Assembly (NCBI GenBank): GCA_024682415.1
Contig: JAIKZG010000027.1
Span: 21,263 to 85,262 of the forward strand
Source: Prevotella sp.
GTDB lineage: Bacteria > Bacteroidota > Bacteroidia > Bacteroidales > Bacteroidaceae
Length of the DNA: 64,000 bases
Direction of reading: 5' to 3'
Shown here: positions 7,029-14,900 of the stretch, piece by piece
How positions within the stretch are numbered: position 1 is the first letter of the stretch
Layout of the letters: every line of letters begins with the position of its first letter
Translations under genes and position numbers: made by a program
Notes under the pieces: generated by a model
The model's input: the letters and a program-made list of their open reading frames with translations, nothing else
Databases searched by the model: none
Told to the model about the DNA's origin: nothing

Positions 7029-7964
7029 CTATTGCGCTGGTTTTAAGCCCTGATCGCCTGCGTTGTCACCGCCTGTCGTGGTTTCTCCCTCCTTGTTATC
7101 ATTGTGAGGGATAGGCTCCGGAGTCAGTTCCGTAGGTTTGTCGTCATGTTTGCCATCTGGCTTATTGTCCGGTTCAAGCTCCGTGTGCTCGTCCTTGCCA
7201 TTCTTGTCGCCAGTGTCGGAAGCATGGTTTTGCTTATCGCTGCCATTCTGATTCTGCTCGTTAGCGTCATCAGAATCGTCAGAAATGTTAAATTTCAACT
7301 TTCTCACTATTCCGTTCCACTCATTGAGAGTGTCGGCATAGTTGGCTTCACCATCAAGAATGGCATGGGCGATAAACACATCACGCAAAGCCATATATGC
7401 CTCATCGCTCTGCTTTCTCAACGTGCTGATAGTGCCAAATCCACGTTTCGCCCGTAGGCTGTCGCGCTTATCAAGAGTGTCGCACGCCTTGGCATTCGCT
7501 ACCGCCAAATCTGCCACAACCTTATCAGCACCCACGGCAGTAACGTCAGAAGCAAGCTTGCCTTTCATCAACACTACGAGCGAAGCTATCTTTCCGCTCT
7601 CGTTCTCCTGTTGCCCTCTCATGCTGTTGCGGTGATTCTTTATCGCCGTCTGCACATTGTTGCCTGCGCTTACTATTGCCGTATCAGCAGACAATGTAGC
7701 GTATTCCGCGAAATAATACAATATGTTGATATACTTCTTGCAGAGCGCAATAGTGTTGTTAATCTCGCGAGTGATTACTCGTTCATCAACAAATGCTCCA
7801 GCCGCTATCTCAGCGTCTTTTGCCTTGCAGAGAGTTTCGAGCTGCGCCTTGCAGTTCTCTGCAATATAAGTATTAGCCACGCACACCTTATATATCTTAT
7901 CCATTAGACGGCTGTGAGCGCCATTGCGCAGTTTCTTCAATGAAATCTTATTAATTTTTGTCAT
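7029..7964 (-). CDS. DUF6261-like protein with long acidic C-terminal tail
   Basis: A 311-residue protein without signal peptide or membrane segment. Residues 1-225 are mainly helical and start with KINKISLKKLRNGAHSRLM, which resembles the opening of the Bacteroidota-restricted DUF6261 family; this is recognition from memory and only moderately sure. Residues 230-311 are a low-complexity tail rich in Asp, Glu, Asn, Lys, Pro and Gly (ELTPEPIPHNDNKEGE), probably disordered. Function is unknown. The gene stands alone on the minus strand between two structured elements. No consensus promoter is obvious within 150 bp; a possible -7 box (TAGGTTTG on the minus strand, 8338-8331) would give a leader of more than 350 nt through the 8117-8260 unit. 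Confidence 0.75.
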   Translation of the reverse strand: MTKINKISLKKLRNGAHSRLMDKIYKVCVANTYIAENCKAQLETLCKAKDAEIAAGAFVDERVITREINNTIALCKKYINILYYFAEYATLSADTAIVSAGNNVQTAIKNHRNSMRGQQENESGKIASLVVLMKGKLASDVTAVGADKVVADLAVANAKACDTLDKRDSLRAKRGFGTISTLRKQSDEAYMALRDVFIAHAILDGEANYADTLNEWNGIVRKLKFNISDDSDDANEQNQNGSDKQNHASDTGDKNGKDEHTELEPDNKPDGKHDDKPTELTPEPIPHNDNKEGETTTGGDNAGDQGLKPAQ

Positions 7965-8083
7965 AAAATTGTTCCTTTCTAATTAATTTATATGCCCATC
8001 AATCCTTACCTATTATTAATAATGGACATGGTTTATAAATGTTAATTTTAAATTATAACAAAGCTTAAAAAGAACAAAATCTA

Positions 8084-8113
8084 TGGCTTACAATGTGTTT
8101 TGCAGTATCTTTG
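8084..8113 (+). promoter_or_regulatory. Promoter of the 28-residue hydrophobic peptide
   Basis: A perfect -7 box TATCTTTG at 8106-8113 ends 3 nt before an ATG at 8117. The -33 position holds TGG (8084-8086, 19-nt spacing) instead of TTG, so that half is weak. The expected transcript would start at or within a few bases of the ATG. Confidence 0.5.
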
Positions 8114-8116
8114 CAA

Positions 8117-8203
8117 ATGAAACTACTCGTTCTTGCCATATTTCAGTTCTTTATTATAACTCTGTTATTATTCATTTTAGGGCTGAGATATTTACGCATT
8201 TGA
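8117..8203 (+). CDS. 28-residue hydrophobic single-pass peptide (leaderless micro-ORF)
   Basis: The frame 8117-8203 encodes a 28-residue peptide that is almost entirely one membrane helix (core LAIFQFFIITLLLFILGL) with a basic C-terminal end (LRYLRI). It sits between a perfect -7 promoter box ending 3 nt upstream and a hairpin with a T-run 18 nt downstream, so it forms a complete unit of about 145 nt. It lacks a ribosome-binding site, as a leaderless message would. Size, hydrophobicity and charged end resemble type I toxin peptides and small stress membrane proteins, but no homologue is recognised. A decayed copy of its 5' coding part (16 identical bases) is found at 9798-9813. Confidence 0.5.
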   Translation: MKLLVLAIFQFFIITLLLFILGLRYLRI

Positions 8204-8260
8204 GCGATTTAAATCTCATCAAATTCCATGCCACCTGCTAAAATCGCATGGAATTTTTTT
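8194..8260 (+). terminator. Terminator-like stem-loop, copy 1 of a paralogous structured element
   Basis: An 11-bp perfect stem (8221-8231 with 8246-8256) closes a loop CACCTGCTAAAATC and is followed by a T-run on the plus strand, so it can terminate the peptide transcript. Upstream bases (ACGCATT, AGCGAT, ATCTCA) and the loop recur at 9888-9957, where the stem bases differ but still pair. GCGATTT at 8205-8211 can also pair with loop-side AAATCGC (8241-8247). Confidence 0.6.
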
Positions 8261-8386
8261 GTGCCCTATTGTTTCTTATCCGTTATCTCACCATAGGGCA
8301 CACCTCGCTTTCTATATTTTTCTCCACTTCCAAACCTATTGTTTTTCCGCTGATGTTATACATGTTATCTGTTCTCATTATATCAA

Positions 8387-8734
8387 TTACATTGATTCTA
8401 CGTCTTCGCACTCATCAATAATATCAAGAAGCGTTCTTCCCTCTATTATCCAATTCTCTATGAGGTCATTGCCATTTTTAAAGACCTGATATTCATTTGT
8501 GAAATGCTCGTCGCATACGGCAACATGATCTGACTCCGTAAGAGCATAATACATTTTGCCTTTGTAGCGAAACCGCAAATCATAGCCTTGCACGGCAAAG
8601 TCATAGAAAAACGTTTCATTCACATCATTCTTATATCCATGATACTTTGAACCATATCTTTTAAAGTCAGGCGGATATTTCTTGTTGAATGGGAAGCCCA
8701 CCAAATCTATCCCTACTATATCATTTTTGTTCAT
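8387..8734 (-). CDS. Small acidic protein, third gene of the DUF4417 operon
   Basis: A 115-residue soluble protein of unknown function, rich in aromatic and acidic residues. The core has a beta-like segment (YDLRFRYKGKMYYALTESD) and an acidic helical end (EGRTLLDIIDECEDVE). This layout recalls small proteins found beside toxin-like genes in other bacteria, but that is only an impression. Its ATG overlaps the stop of the preceding gene by 4 nt (ATGA), which indicates translational coupling. It is the last gene of a three-gene unit, and the plus-strand ATG-free stretch 8261-8386 downstream holds only a weak 8-bp inverted repeat (8261-8268 with 8294-8301). Confidence 0.7.
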   Translation of the reverse strand: MNKNDIVGIDLVGFPFNKKYPPDFKRYGSKYHGYKNDVNETFFYDFAVQGYDLRFRYKGKMYYALTESDHVAVCDEHFTNEYQVFKNGNDLIENWIIEGRTLLDIIDECEDVESM

Positions 8735-9111
8735 GACTTATCAAAATCTCTTATTTTGTTTAACAACTGCCTCATCTCAGGTGTTAGCTTATAAACACCG
8801 TCAGGCTGAGGTCTGCCGTCTTTCCATACATGATAATGCTCACCCAGTCCACGATGATCAACAGTATGTATTTCATATCGTTTCTTACCATCGCTACCAT
8901 ATTGCGCAATACATTTCACATCATGTCCATCTGCGTAAAACGTAGCATATATACGGTTCGGAGTATGACTTTCCTCTGGCAGCTTCACACTTTCCCCACA
9001 TCGCTTAGGCTCTAAGATTTTAATGTTATCTCCTAAAGAAAACATCGTTTTATATCTTCTACCTGACTCCGTTTTGGTTATGCCACTTGCAAAACTTCCA
9101 TTAGCTCCCAT
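8731..9111 (-). CDS. Small basic protein of unknown function, second gene of the DUF4417 operon
   Basis: A 126-residue soluble protein. After a glycine/serine-rich start (MGANGSFASG) it has GRRYKTMFSLGDNIKIL, then a histidine-rich region IHTVDHRGLGEHYHVWKDG with closely spaced His, Asp and Lys residues that could be a metal or nucleic-acid active site. Family is not recognised. It overlaps the DUF4417 gene upstream by 11 nt and the next gene by 4 nt, so all three are surely one operon. A toxin/immunity relationship with the third gene is possible from size, overlap and the basic/acidic contrast, but the sequence alone does not show it. Confidence 0.7.
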   Translation of the reverse strand: MGANGSFASGITKTESGRRYKTMFSLGDNIKILEPKRCGESVKLPEESHTPNRIYATFYADGHDVKCIAQYGSDGKKRYEIHTVDHRGLGEHYHVWKDGRPQPDGVYKLTPEMRQLLNKIRDFDKS

Positions 9112-9844
9112 AACGCATTCTACTTATAAAAGGGTTATCATAATATTTGGAAATCTCCGTGTGTTCTCCTGGCATCACCGCTCCATACCTCAATATAAAG
9201 GTAGGCTGCAACACCTTTAAAGCCTGCTCATATCCTTTACGCCATAAATAGCGTGAAGTAGATGAAGCATTTGCTCCCATGCTATTAATACATATTATAC
9301 TATGTTTAGGTAAGCCCTCAAAACAGTATTCATAGCTGTCAGGCAAAGACCACGACACGTTAGGAATAACATTCAAGCCATTTCTCTGAAAATACGCGGC
9401 ATAAGCTTTATTCAAGCATGAATTATTCATTCTCTGCCAAGCCGGCATATCTGTAGTCTGAGAAAAATCAGGAGCAATAACAAACGGTGCATTTTTAATC
9501 TTCTCAATAACCGTCATGGGGTCTTGCCTCAAAGACGCGAAGCGATAGTCATCTATATAAAAACAGACGGCAGCATCCATATCCCTTTCTTCCCTCCATA
9601 CATTATAAGGAAGTATTCGCTGCGGAGGCTCTACATTACAAGCTTTCACTACAGGAATATCATTAACTCCCGTTGTTTCTATGTCTGAATAAAGATCAGC
9701 ACCTAAGGCAGTTCTCTTTTTTCGTTTTACACTCTCACGACACTTACTTTTACTTGCGGGTCGTGATTCCGCAATTTCATTTGAAAGGAAAGAAAGAGAA
9801 ACTACTCGTTCTTCATCCTTTCGTTTTATAAATTTATTTTTCAT
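9101..9844 (-). CDS. DUF4417-like protein
   Basis: A 247-residue protein whose central and C-terminal parts match the DUF4417 pattern as I know it: an acidic FYIDDYRFASL block, PFVIAPDFSQTTDMPAWQ, NGLNVIPNVSWSLPDSYEYCFEGLP, ICINSMG and the ending ILRYGAVMPG. The first 60 residues are basic, low in structure and probably a linker or DNA-binding tail. DUF4417 proteins often occur in phages and mobile elements; no biochemical role is known to me. It heads a three-gene overlapping operon. Its mRNA leader of about 125 nt includes a stem-loop element also present at 8194-8260. Its first codons overlie a relic of the 8117 micro-ORF. Confidence 0.75.
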   Translation of the reverse strand: MKNKFIKRKDEERVVSLSFLSNEIAESRPASKSKCRESVKRKKRTALGADLYSDIETTGVNDIPVVKACNVEPPQRILPYNVWREERDMDAAVCFYIDDYRFASLRQDPMTVIEKIKNAPFVIAPDFSQTTDMPAWQRMNNSCLNKAYAAYFQRNGLNVIPNVSWSLPDSYEYCFEGLPKHSIICINSMGANASSTSRYLWRKGYEQALKVLQPTFILRYGAVMPGEHTEISKYYDNPFISRMRYGS

Positions 9845-9887
9845 TTTTTCAATGAATTAATAATTTATAATCGGTACTTATACATAT

Positions 9888-9957
9888 ACGCATTAAAGCG
9901 ATATTTATATCTCAAGATATAATCATGCCACCTGCTAAAATCGCAAGAAATATCTTG
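9888..9957. repeat. Paralogous structured element, copy 2, in the leader of the DUF4417 operon
   Basis: It shares with 8194-8256 the blocks ACGCATT, AGCGAT and ATCTCA, and 21 identical bases spanning the loop (ATGCCACCTGCTAAAATCGC plus one more). Here the closing stem is 9913-9920 with 9950-9957 (8 bp), a different sequence from copy 1 but still complementary. No T-run follows on the plus strand. On the minus strand it lies 44-113 nt before the DUF4417 ATG. Confidence 0.6.
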
Positions 9958-9976
9958 TACCATCGAGATACGGATG

Positions 9977-10007
9977 CAAATATATAAATAATTCTCGAAA
10001 GAAACAA
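9977..10007 (-). promoter_or_regulatory. Promoter of the DUF4417 operon
   Basis: Minus strand: TTG at 10007-10005, 20 nt, TATATTTG at 9984-9977. The transcript should start near 9970, leaving a leader of about 125 nt that includes the structured element. Confidence 0.7.
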
Positions 10008-10069
10008 ATAAAACAAAATTAAAATTTATCATATAAATAAATTATCTTTTTTGATAATATAATTAAAAA

Positions 10070-10100
10070 TTGCATTATATAAAAAAAAGTTGTACTTTTG
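10070..10100 (+). promoter_or_regulatory. Promoter of the HigA-ImmA gene
   Basis: TTG at 10070-10072, 20 nt, TACTTTTG at 10093-10100. Expected start near 10107, giving a leader of about 55 nt before the ATG at 10161. Confidence 0.72.
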
Positions 10101-10160
10101 CAATGTATTTAGAAGCAATTAGGGTGAGTTTGACATAATTAATTATATATATAATGAACA

Positions 10161-11288
10161 ATGGAATCTTTTAATTTTGCCGACTTGGTGAACCAATCTG
10201 TCAAAGGTGTGCATCCCGGTGAGATACTGGCAGGGCAACTTTCAGATAATGGGCTTTCGCAAAAAGAACTTGCGTCGCTCATAGGGAAATCTACGCCCGT
10301 AATCAACGACATCATAAAAGGCAGACGTGACATCAATGCGGAGATTGCGGTGCTGCTTGAAAATGTTTTTTCGCTAAAGGCGGAGGAATGGATGAAATAT
10401 CAGGTGGCTTACGACATTGACAAGATGCGCAACAGCGATGAAGTGAAGGAACAGGCTTCATGTATCAAAGACTGGAACGTGATAAAGGAAGAGGTGAACA
10501 TGACGCAGATTAAGAAAGACGTAACTTTCACCGGTCGTCTAAAAGAAGACATCAAAGCCATTTATGATTATGCCGATGTGAGTGGAATTGATGAGTTCAC
10601 CCAGCTAAGCACTTCAAAAAAGAAATGCTTCAAGAAGTCGATGAAGCTACAGACAGATGAGCACAACCTCTTTACATGGGTGCTCCGCGCTCGCCATTTA
10701 AGCAAGACGCAGCCTGCGCTCGCCACAGCTTTCGACCCTCGCAAGAGCCAAGAGCTTGAAAACAAGCTCAACAACTTAATATATTATAATAAGGTGGACG
10801 TGGAGCAACAGGTAGAAAAGACGCTCAATGAATATGGCATTCATTATGTGAGCTTGGAACATCTGCCGAAAGTGCCTCTCGACGGTTATGCTTTTTGGAA
10901 AGGCGCAAACCCTACTATCGTGCTCACAAAGCGTCACAACAAGATAGATAACTATGCTTTCTCGCTTATGCACGAGCTGGGGCACGTGAACTTGCACCTC
11001 GTAAACGACCATGACGGCGACTTTATTGACATTGAGAAAGAAACTCCCTCGATTGACAAGGAAGCGGAAGCCAATGAATTTGCGCAGAAAGCCCTTTCTC
11101 GTGGTCATGCCGAGGATTTGCTTGCTCTTTACAAAAAGCTTAAGAATCCGTATGTGGCAAGTAAGGTGTTCACCAATCTTGCACCTCGCATCGGAATCAA
11201 TCCAAGCATTCTTGCCGGTCAATATCAACATTACCGTGACTCATACAGCATTTGCCGTGACATCATTCAGCATATTGCTGAAAATTAA
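10161..11288 (+). CDS. HigA-type HTH regulator fused to ImmA/IrrE zinc peptidase
   Basis: This 375-residue protein starts with an XRE-type helix-turn-helix of the HigA antitoxin kind (HPGEILAGQL, then LSQKELASLIG and the recognition-helix region INDIIKGRRDI, about residues 17-70). A helical connector follows (100-210). The C-terminal domain carries the zinc-protease motif HELGH at 271-275 and a downstream EAEANEFAQKAL acidic motif, as in Peptidase_M78 (ImmA/IrrE). Such fusions regulate mobile elements, stress responses or a toxin, sometimes by cleaving a repressor. No HigB-like toxin is adjacent, so the target is unknown. It has its own promoter and terminator and borders a tandem-repeat array. 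Confidence 0.87.
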   Translation: MESFNFADLVNQSVKGVHPGEILAGQLSDNGLSQKELASLIGKSTPVINDIIKGRRDINAEIAVLLENVFSLKAEEWMKYQVAYDIDKMRNSDEVKEQASCIKDWNVIKEEVNMTQIKKDVTFTGRLKEDIKAIYDYADVSGIDEFTQLSTSKKKCFKKSMKLQTDEHNLFTWVLRARHLSKTQPALATAFDPRKSQELENKLNNLIYYNKVDVEQQVEKTLNEYGIHYVSLEHLPKVPLDGYAFWKGANPTIVLTKRHNKIDNYAFSLMHELGHVNLHLVNDHDGDFIDIEKETPSIDKEAEANEFAQKALSRGHAEDLLALYKKLKNPYVASKVFTNLAPRIGINPSILAGQYQHYRDSYSICRDIIQHIAEN

Positions 11289-11338
11289 AGATTTGCTTAA
11301 TTACGATTTAACGGACTGACTATAATTTCCGTTTCTGC

Positions 11339-11372
11339 AAAACTGCGATTCTGAAAAAATCGCAGTTTTTTT
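11339..11372 (+). terminator. Rho-independent terminator of the HigA-ImmA gene
   Basis: AAAACTGCGATT (11339-11350) pairs with AATCGCAGTTTT (11358-11369) and a T-run continues to 11372. A classic terminator 50 bp after the stop codon. Confidence 0.88.
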
Positions 11373-11690
11373 GTTTCGCCTTTTGGAAATTCCGAAAATT
11401 ACACAATTTTTCTGTTTCGCCTTTTGGAAATTCTGAAAAATACACAATTTTTCCGTTTCGCCTTTTGGAAATTCTGAAAAGTACACAATTTTGTCGTTCC
11501 GCCTTTTGGAAATTCTGAAAAATACACAATTTTATCGTTTCGCTTTTTGGAAATTCTGAAAATTACACAATTTTGTCGTTCCGCCTTTTGGAAATTCTGA
11601 AAATTACACAATTTTATCGTTTCGCTTTTTGGAAATTCCATAAAGTACACAATTTTTCCGTTCCGCTTTACGGAAATTCCATAAAAGCAG
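11373..11690. repeat. 41-bp tandem-repeat array, about eight copies
   Basis: The GTTTCGCC/GTTCCGCC segment recurs every 41 bp at 11373, 11414, 11455, 11496, 11537, 11578, 11619 and 11660. Each unit contains GGAAATTC and TACACAATTTT with a few substitutions; the last two units are more diverged (CCATAAA in place of CTGAAAA). Since 41 is not a multiple of three, the long open frames on the minus strand are a by-product of the repeat. No spacers, so not a CRISPR. Confidence 0.93.
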
Positions 11691-11734
11691 GATTATTGCT
11701 GATAATTTCTTTGTAAAAAATCAATAAAAGTAAT

Positions 11735-11783
11735 AAAGTGTAAGTATTTAAATGTAGAATGCTTACACTTTGTTTTGTTTTTG
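11735..11783 (+). terminator. Hairpin with T-rich tail after the repeat array
   Basis: AAAGTGTAAG (11735-11744) pairs with CTTACACTTT (11762-11771), followed by GTTTTGTTTTTG. It would end any plus-strand transcript crossing the repeat array and insulate gltB. Confidence 0.65.
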
Positions 11784-11855
11784 ATGGTATTTTGTTGTAA
11801 AATGAAAGAAAGAGGGAAAACGAACTGAATTTCTGTTTATATAAATGTTTGTTGC

Positions 11856-11887
11856 TTTGACAAAATGGAAGTTTTTAGATAATTTTG
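11856..11887 (+). promoter_or_regulatory. Promoter of gltBD
   Basis: TTTG at 11856-11859, 20 nt, TAATTTTG at 11880-11887. Expected start near 11894; leader about 48 nt to the ATG at 11942. Confidence 0.72.
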
Positions 11888-11941
11888 TAGGCAAAATGAT
11901 AGAGAAAACAAGATTTTACTTAATTAAAGCAACAAAACATT

Positions 11942-14900
11942 ATGGGAAAGGGACTATATAACGCCGCTTATGAGCACGACGCATGCGGCGTAGGTATGGT
12001 AGTGAATATCCATGGTGACAAGAGTCACGAACTCGTAGACAATGCTCTGAAGGTGCTTGAGAATATGAGGCACAGAGGAGCGGAGGGAGCAGACAGCAAG
12101 ACGGGCGACGGTGCCGGAATAATGCTACAGATTCCTCACGAGTTTATTCTGCTGCATGGCATTCCTGTGCCCGAGAAAGGGAGATATGGCACGGGACTCG
12201 TGTTTATGCCGAAAGACGAGAAACGCCAGCAGGAGATACTTACCATTGTGATAGAGGAGATAGAGAGACGAGGATTGTCGCTGATGCACATAAGGCAGGT
12301 GCCGACAGATGGCGAGTGCATAGGCGAAGCGGCAAAAAGCACGGAGCCTGACATAAAGCAGCTGTTTGTGACTGGCTTCCGTGGCGACGACCTTGAAAAA
12401 CTGGAGCGCGACCTATATATAATAAGGAAGAAGATAGAACGAAGAGTAGACGACAGCGATTTTTATATCTGCTCATTGTCGAGCAGGCACATAGTGTATA
12501 AGGGAATGCTTACGAGCATGCAGCTTAGACAGTATTACCCCGACCTGCAAAACAAATATTTCACATCGGGACTTGCCCTTGTGCATTCTCGATTCTCCAC
12601 CAACACATTTCCTACATGGAGCTTGGCGCAGCCTTTCCGCCTGCTATGCCACAACGGCGAGATAAACACTATCCGTGGCAACCGCGGATGGATGAAGGCA
12701 AGGGAAAGCGTATTGAGCAGCGACGTGCTTGGCGACATAAGCGAAATCTCGCCTATAGTGCAGCCCGATATGAGCGACTCCGCATCGCTCGACAATGTGC
12801 TTGAATTCTTTATAATGAGCGGAATGTCGCTGCCGCAGGCTATGGCTCTGCTCATTCCCGAAAGCTTCAACGACAAAAATCCTATAAGCGATGAGCTGAA
12901 GGCATTCTATGAGTATCACTCAATATTGATGGAGCCGTGGGACGGTCCGGCAGCAGTGTTGTTCAGCGACGGACGCTACGCTGGCGGCATGCTCGACCGC
13001 AATGGTCTGCGCCCGGCTCGCTACACCATCACCAAAGACGGAATGATGGTAGTGGCAAGCGAAGTGGGAGTGATGGATTTCGATCCGTCTGACGTGGCGG
13101 AGAAAGGCCGTCTGCAACCGGGCAAAATCCTCATGATTGACACCCATGAGGGCAAGATTTACTATGACGGAGAGATAAAGGAGCAGCTTGCGAAGGAGCA
13201 CCCATATAAAAAGTGGCTCAACACCAACCGCATACAGCTGGAGAAGATAAAGAGCGGAAGAAAGGTGAAAAACTCAGTAGATGATTTGTATCGCCATGAG
13301 GTGGGCTTCGGATTCAGCGCAGAGGATATTGACAAGACGCTTATCCCGATGAGCACTAACGGACAGGAGCCTACCGCCTCGATGGGCAACGACACGCCTT
13401 TGGCAGTGCTCAGCGACCGTCCGCAGATATTCTTCAACTATTTCCGACAGCAGTTTGCTCAGGTGACCAATCCTGCCATCGACTCAATAAGAGAGAATCT
13501 CGTGATGTCGCTCACGGAATATATCGGCAGGGTGGGCACAGGCATTCTTAATCCCGACGAGAGCAACTGCAAGATGGTGCGTCTGCCGCATCCTATTCTT
13601 ACAAACACTCAGCTCGACATCCTTTGCAACATTCGCTATAAGGGCTTCAACACCGTGAAACTGCCTATCACCTTTGAGTGCGCTAAGGGCGAACAGGGAC
13701 TTCGCAACCGCCTCGACGAACTTTGCCGACAGGCGGAGAAGAGCGTAGACGAGGGCTACAACTACATCATTCTCTCGGATAGAGATGTGGATGAGGCTCA
13801 TGCCGCCATTCCGTCGTTGCTTGCAGTGAGCGCGGTGCATCATTATCTTATAAGCGTGGGCAAGCGAGTGCAGACGGCGCTTATCGTTGAGAGTGGTGAG
13901 ATACGTGAGGTGATGCACGCAGCGTTGCTTCTCGGCTATGGCGCGTCGGCAATATGTCCTTATATGACTTATGCCGTGCTCGACGACCTTGTAAACAACC
14001 ACAAGATACAGGAGAATTACGAAACAGCCGAGGCTAACTACATAAAGGCAGTGAAGAAAGGATTGTTTAAGATAATGGCTAAGATGGGCATAAGCACCAT
14101 CCGCTCTTATCGTGGCGCGAAACTCTTTGAGAGCATAGGTCTTTCAGAGTCGCTGCTGAGAACATATTTCGGCACGGAGACCTCCACCATAGGCGGCATA
14201 GGGCTGAAAACCATTGCCAGAGATGCTATAGCTTTGCACGACAAGGCTCTCGACAAGAAGCAGCCTTCGTTCCTGAAGGATGACGGACTTTTCCATTATC
14301 GCAAAGACGGCATTCGCCACGCATGGAATCCCGAAACTATCGCTACATTGCAGCTTGCCACTCGCACCGGCGATTACAAGAAATTCAAGGAATACACAAA
14401 CTATGTTGACAACAAGACAGACGCAATCTTCATTCGCGACTTCTTCGACTTTAAGCGAAATCCTATCTCTATAGATAAGGTAGAGCCGGTGGAGGAAATC
14501 GTGAAGCACTTCGTAACCGGCGCTATGAGTTTCGGTGCTCTTTCCAAGGAGGCTCACGAAGCTATAGCTCTGGCTATGAACAAGCTCGGCGCGCGTAGCA
14601 ACACTGGCGAGGGCGGCGAAGACAATGAGCGATTCCATTCTGATGTAGACGGCATTTCGCTTTCGAGCAAGACTAAGCAGGTGGCTTCCGGTAGATTTGG
14701 CGTTACGGCTGAATATCTTGTAAATGCGGAAGAAATACAAATAAAGGTGGCACAGGGCGCGAAGCCTGGCGAGGGCGGACAGCTTCCCGGATTTAAGGTG
14801 AATGAGGTGATAGCCAAAACTCGCCATTCTATCCCTGGCATATCGCTTATCTCGCCTCCGCCACATCATGATATTTATTCTATTGAGGATTTGGCACAGC

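Noticed and set aside
11301..11650. Open frames on the minus strand encoding NFQKAK-type repeats
   Set aside because: They are produced by the 41-bp repeat, which is open in all three frames on that strand. There is no promoter, no ribosome site, and the array begins inside a terminator.
11373..11690. CRISPR array
   Set aside because: The units are contiguous with no unique spacers and no cas gene is near. The same applies to the 49119-49412 array.
13484..14869. Long minus-strand frames inside gltB
   Set aside because: They are shadows of a strongly conserved coding frame, with no domain or start signal of their own. The same applies to other antisense frames in the hydrolase genes.
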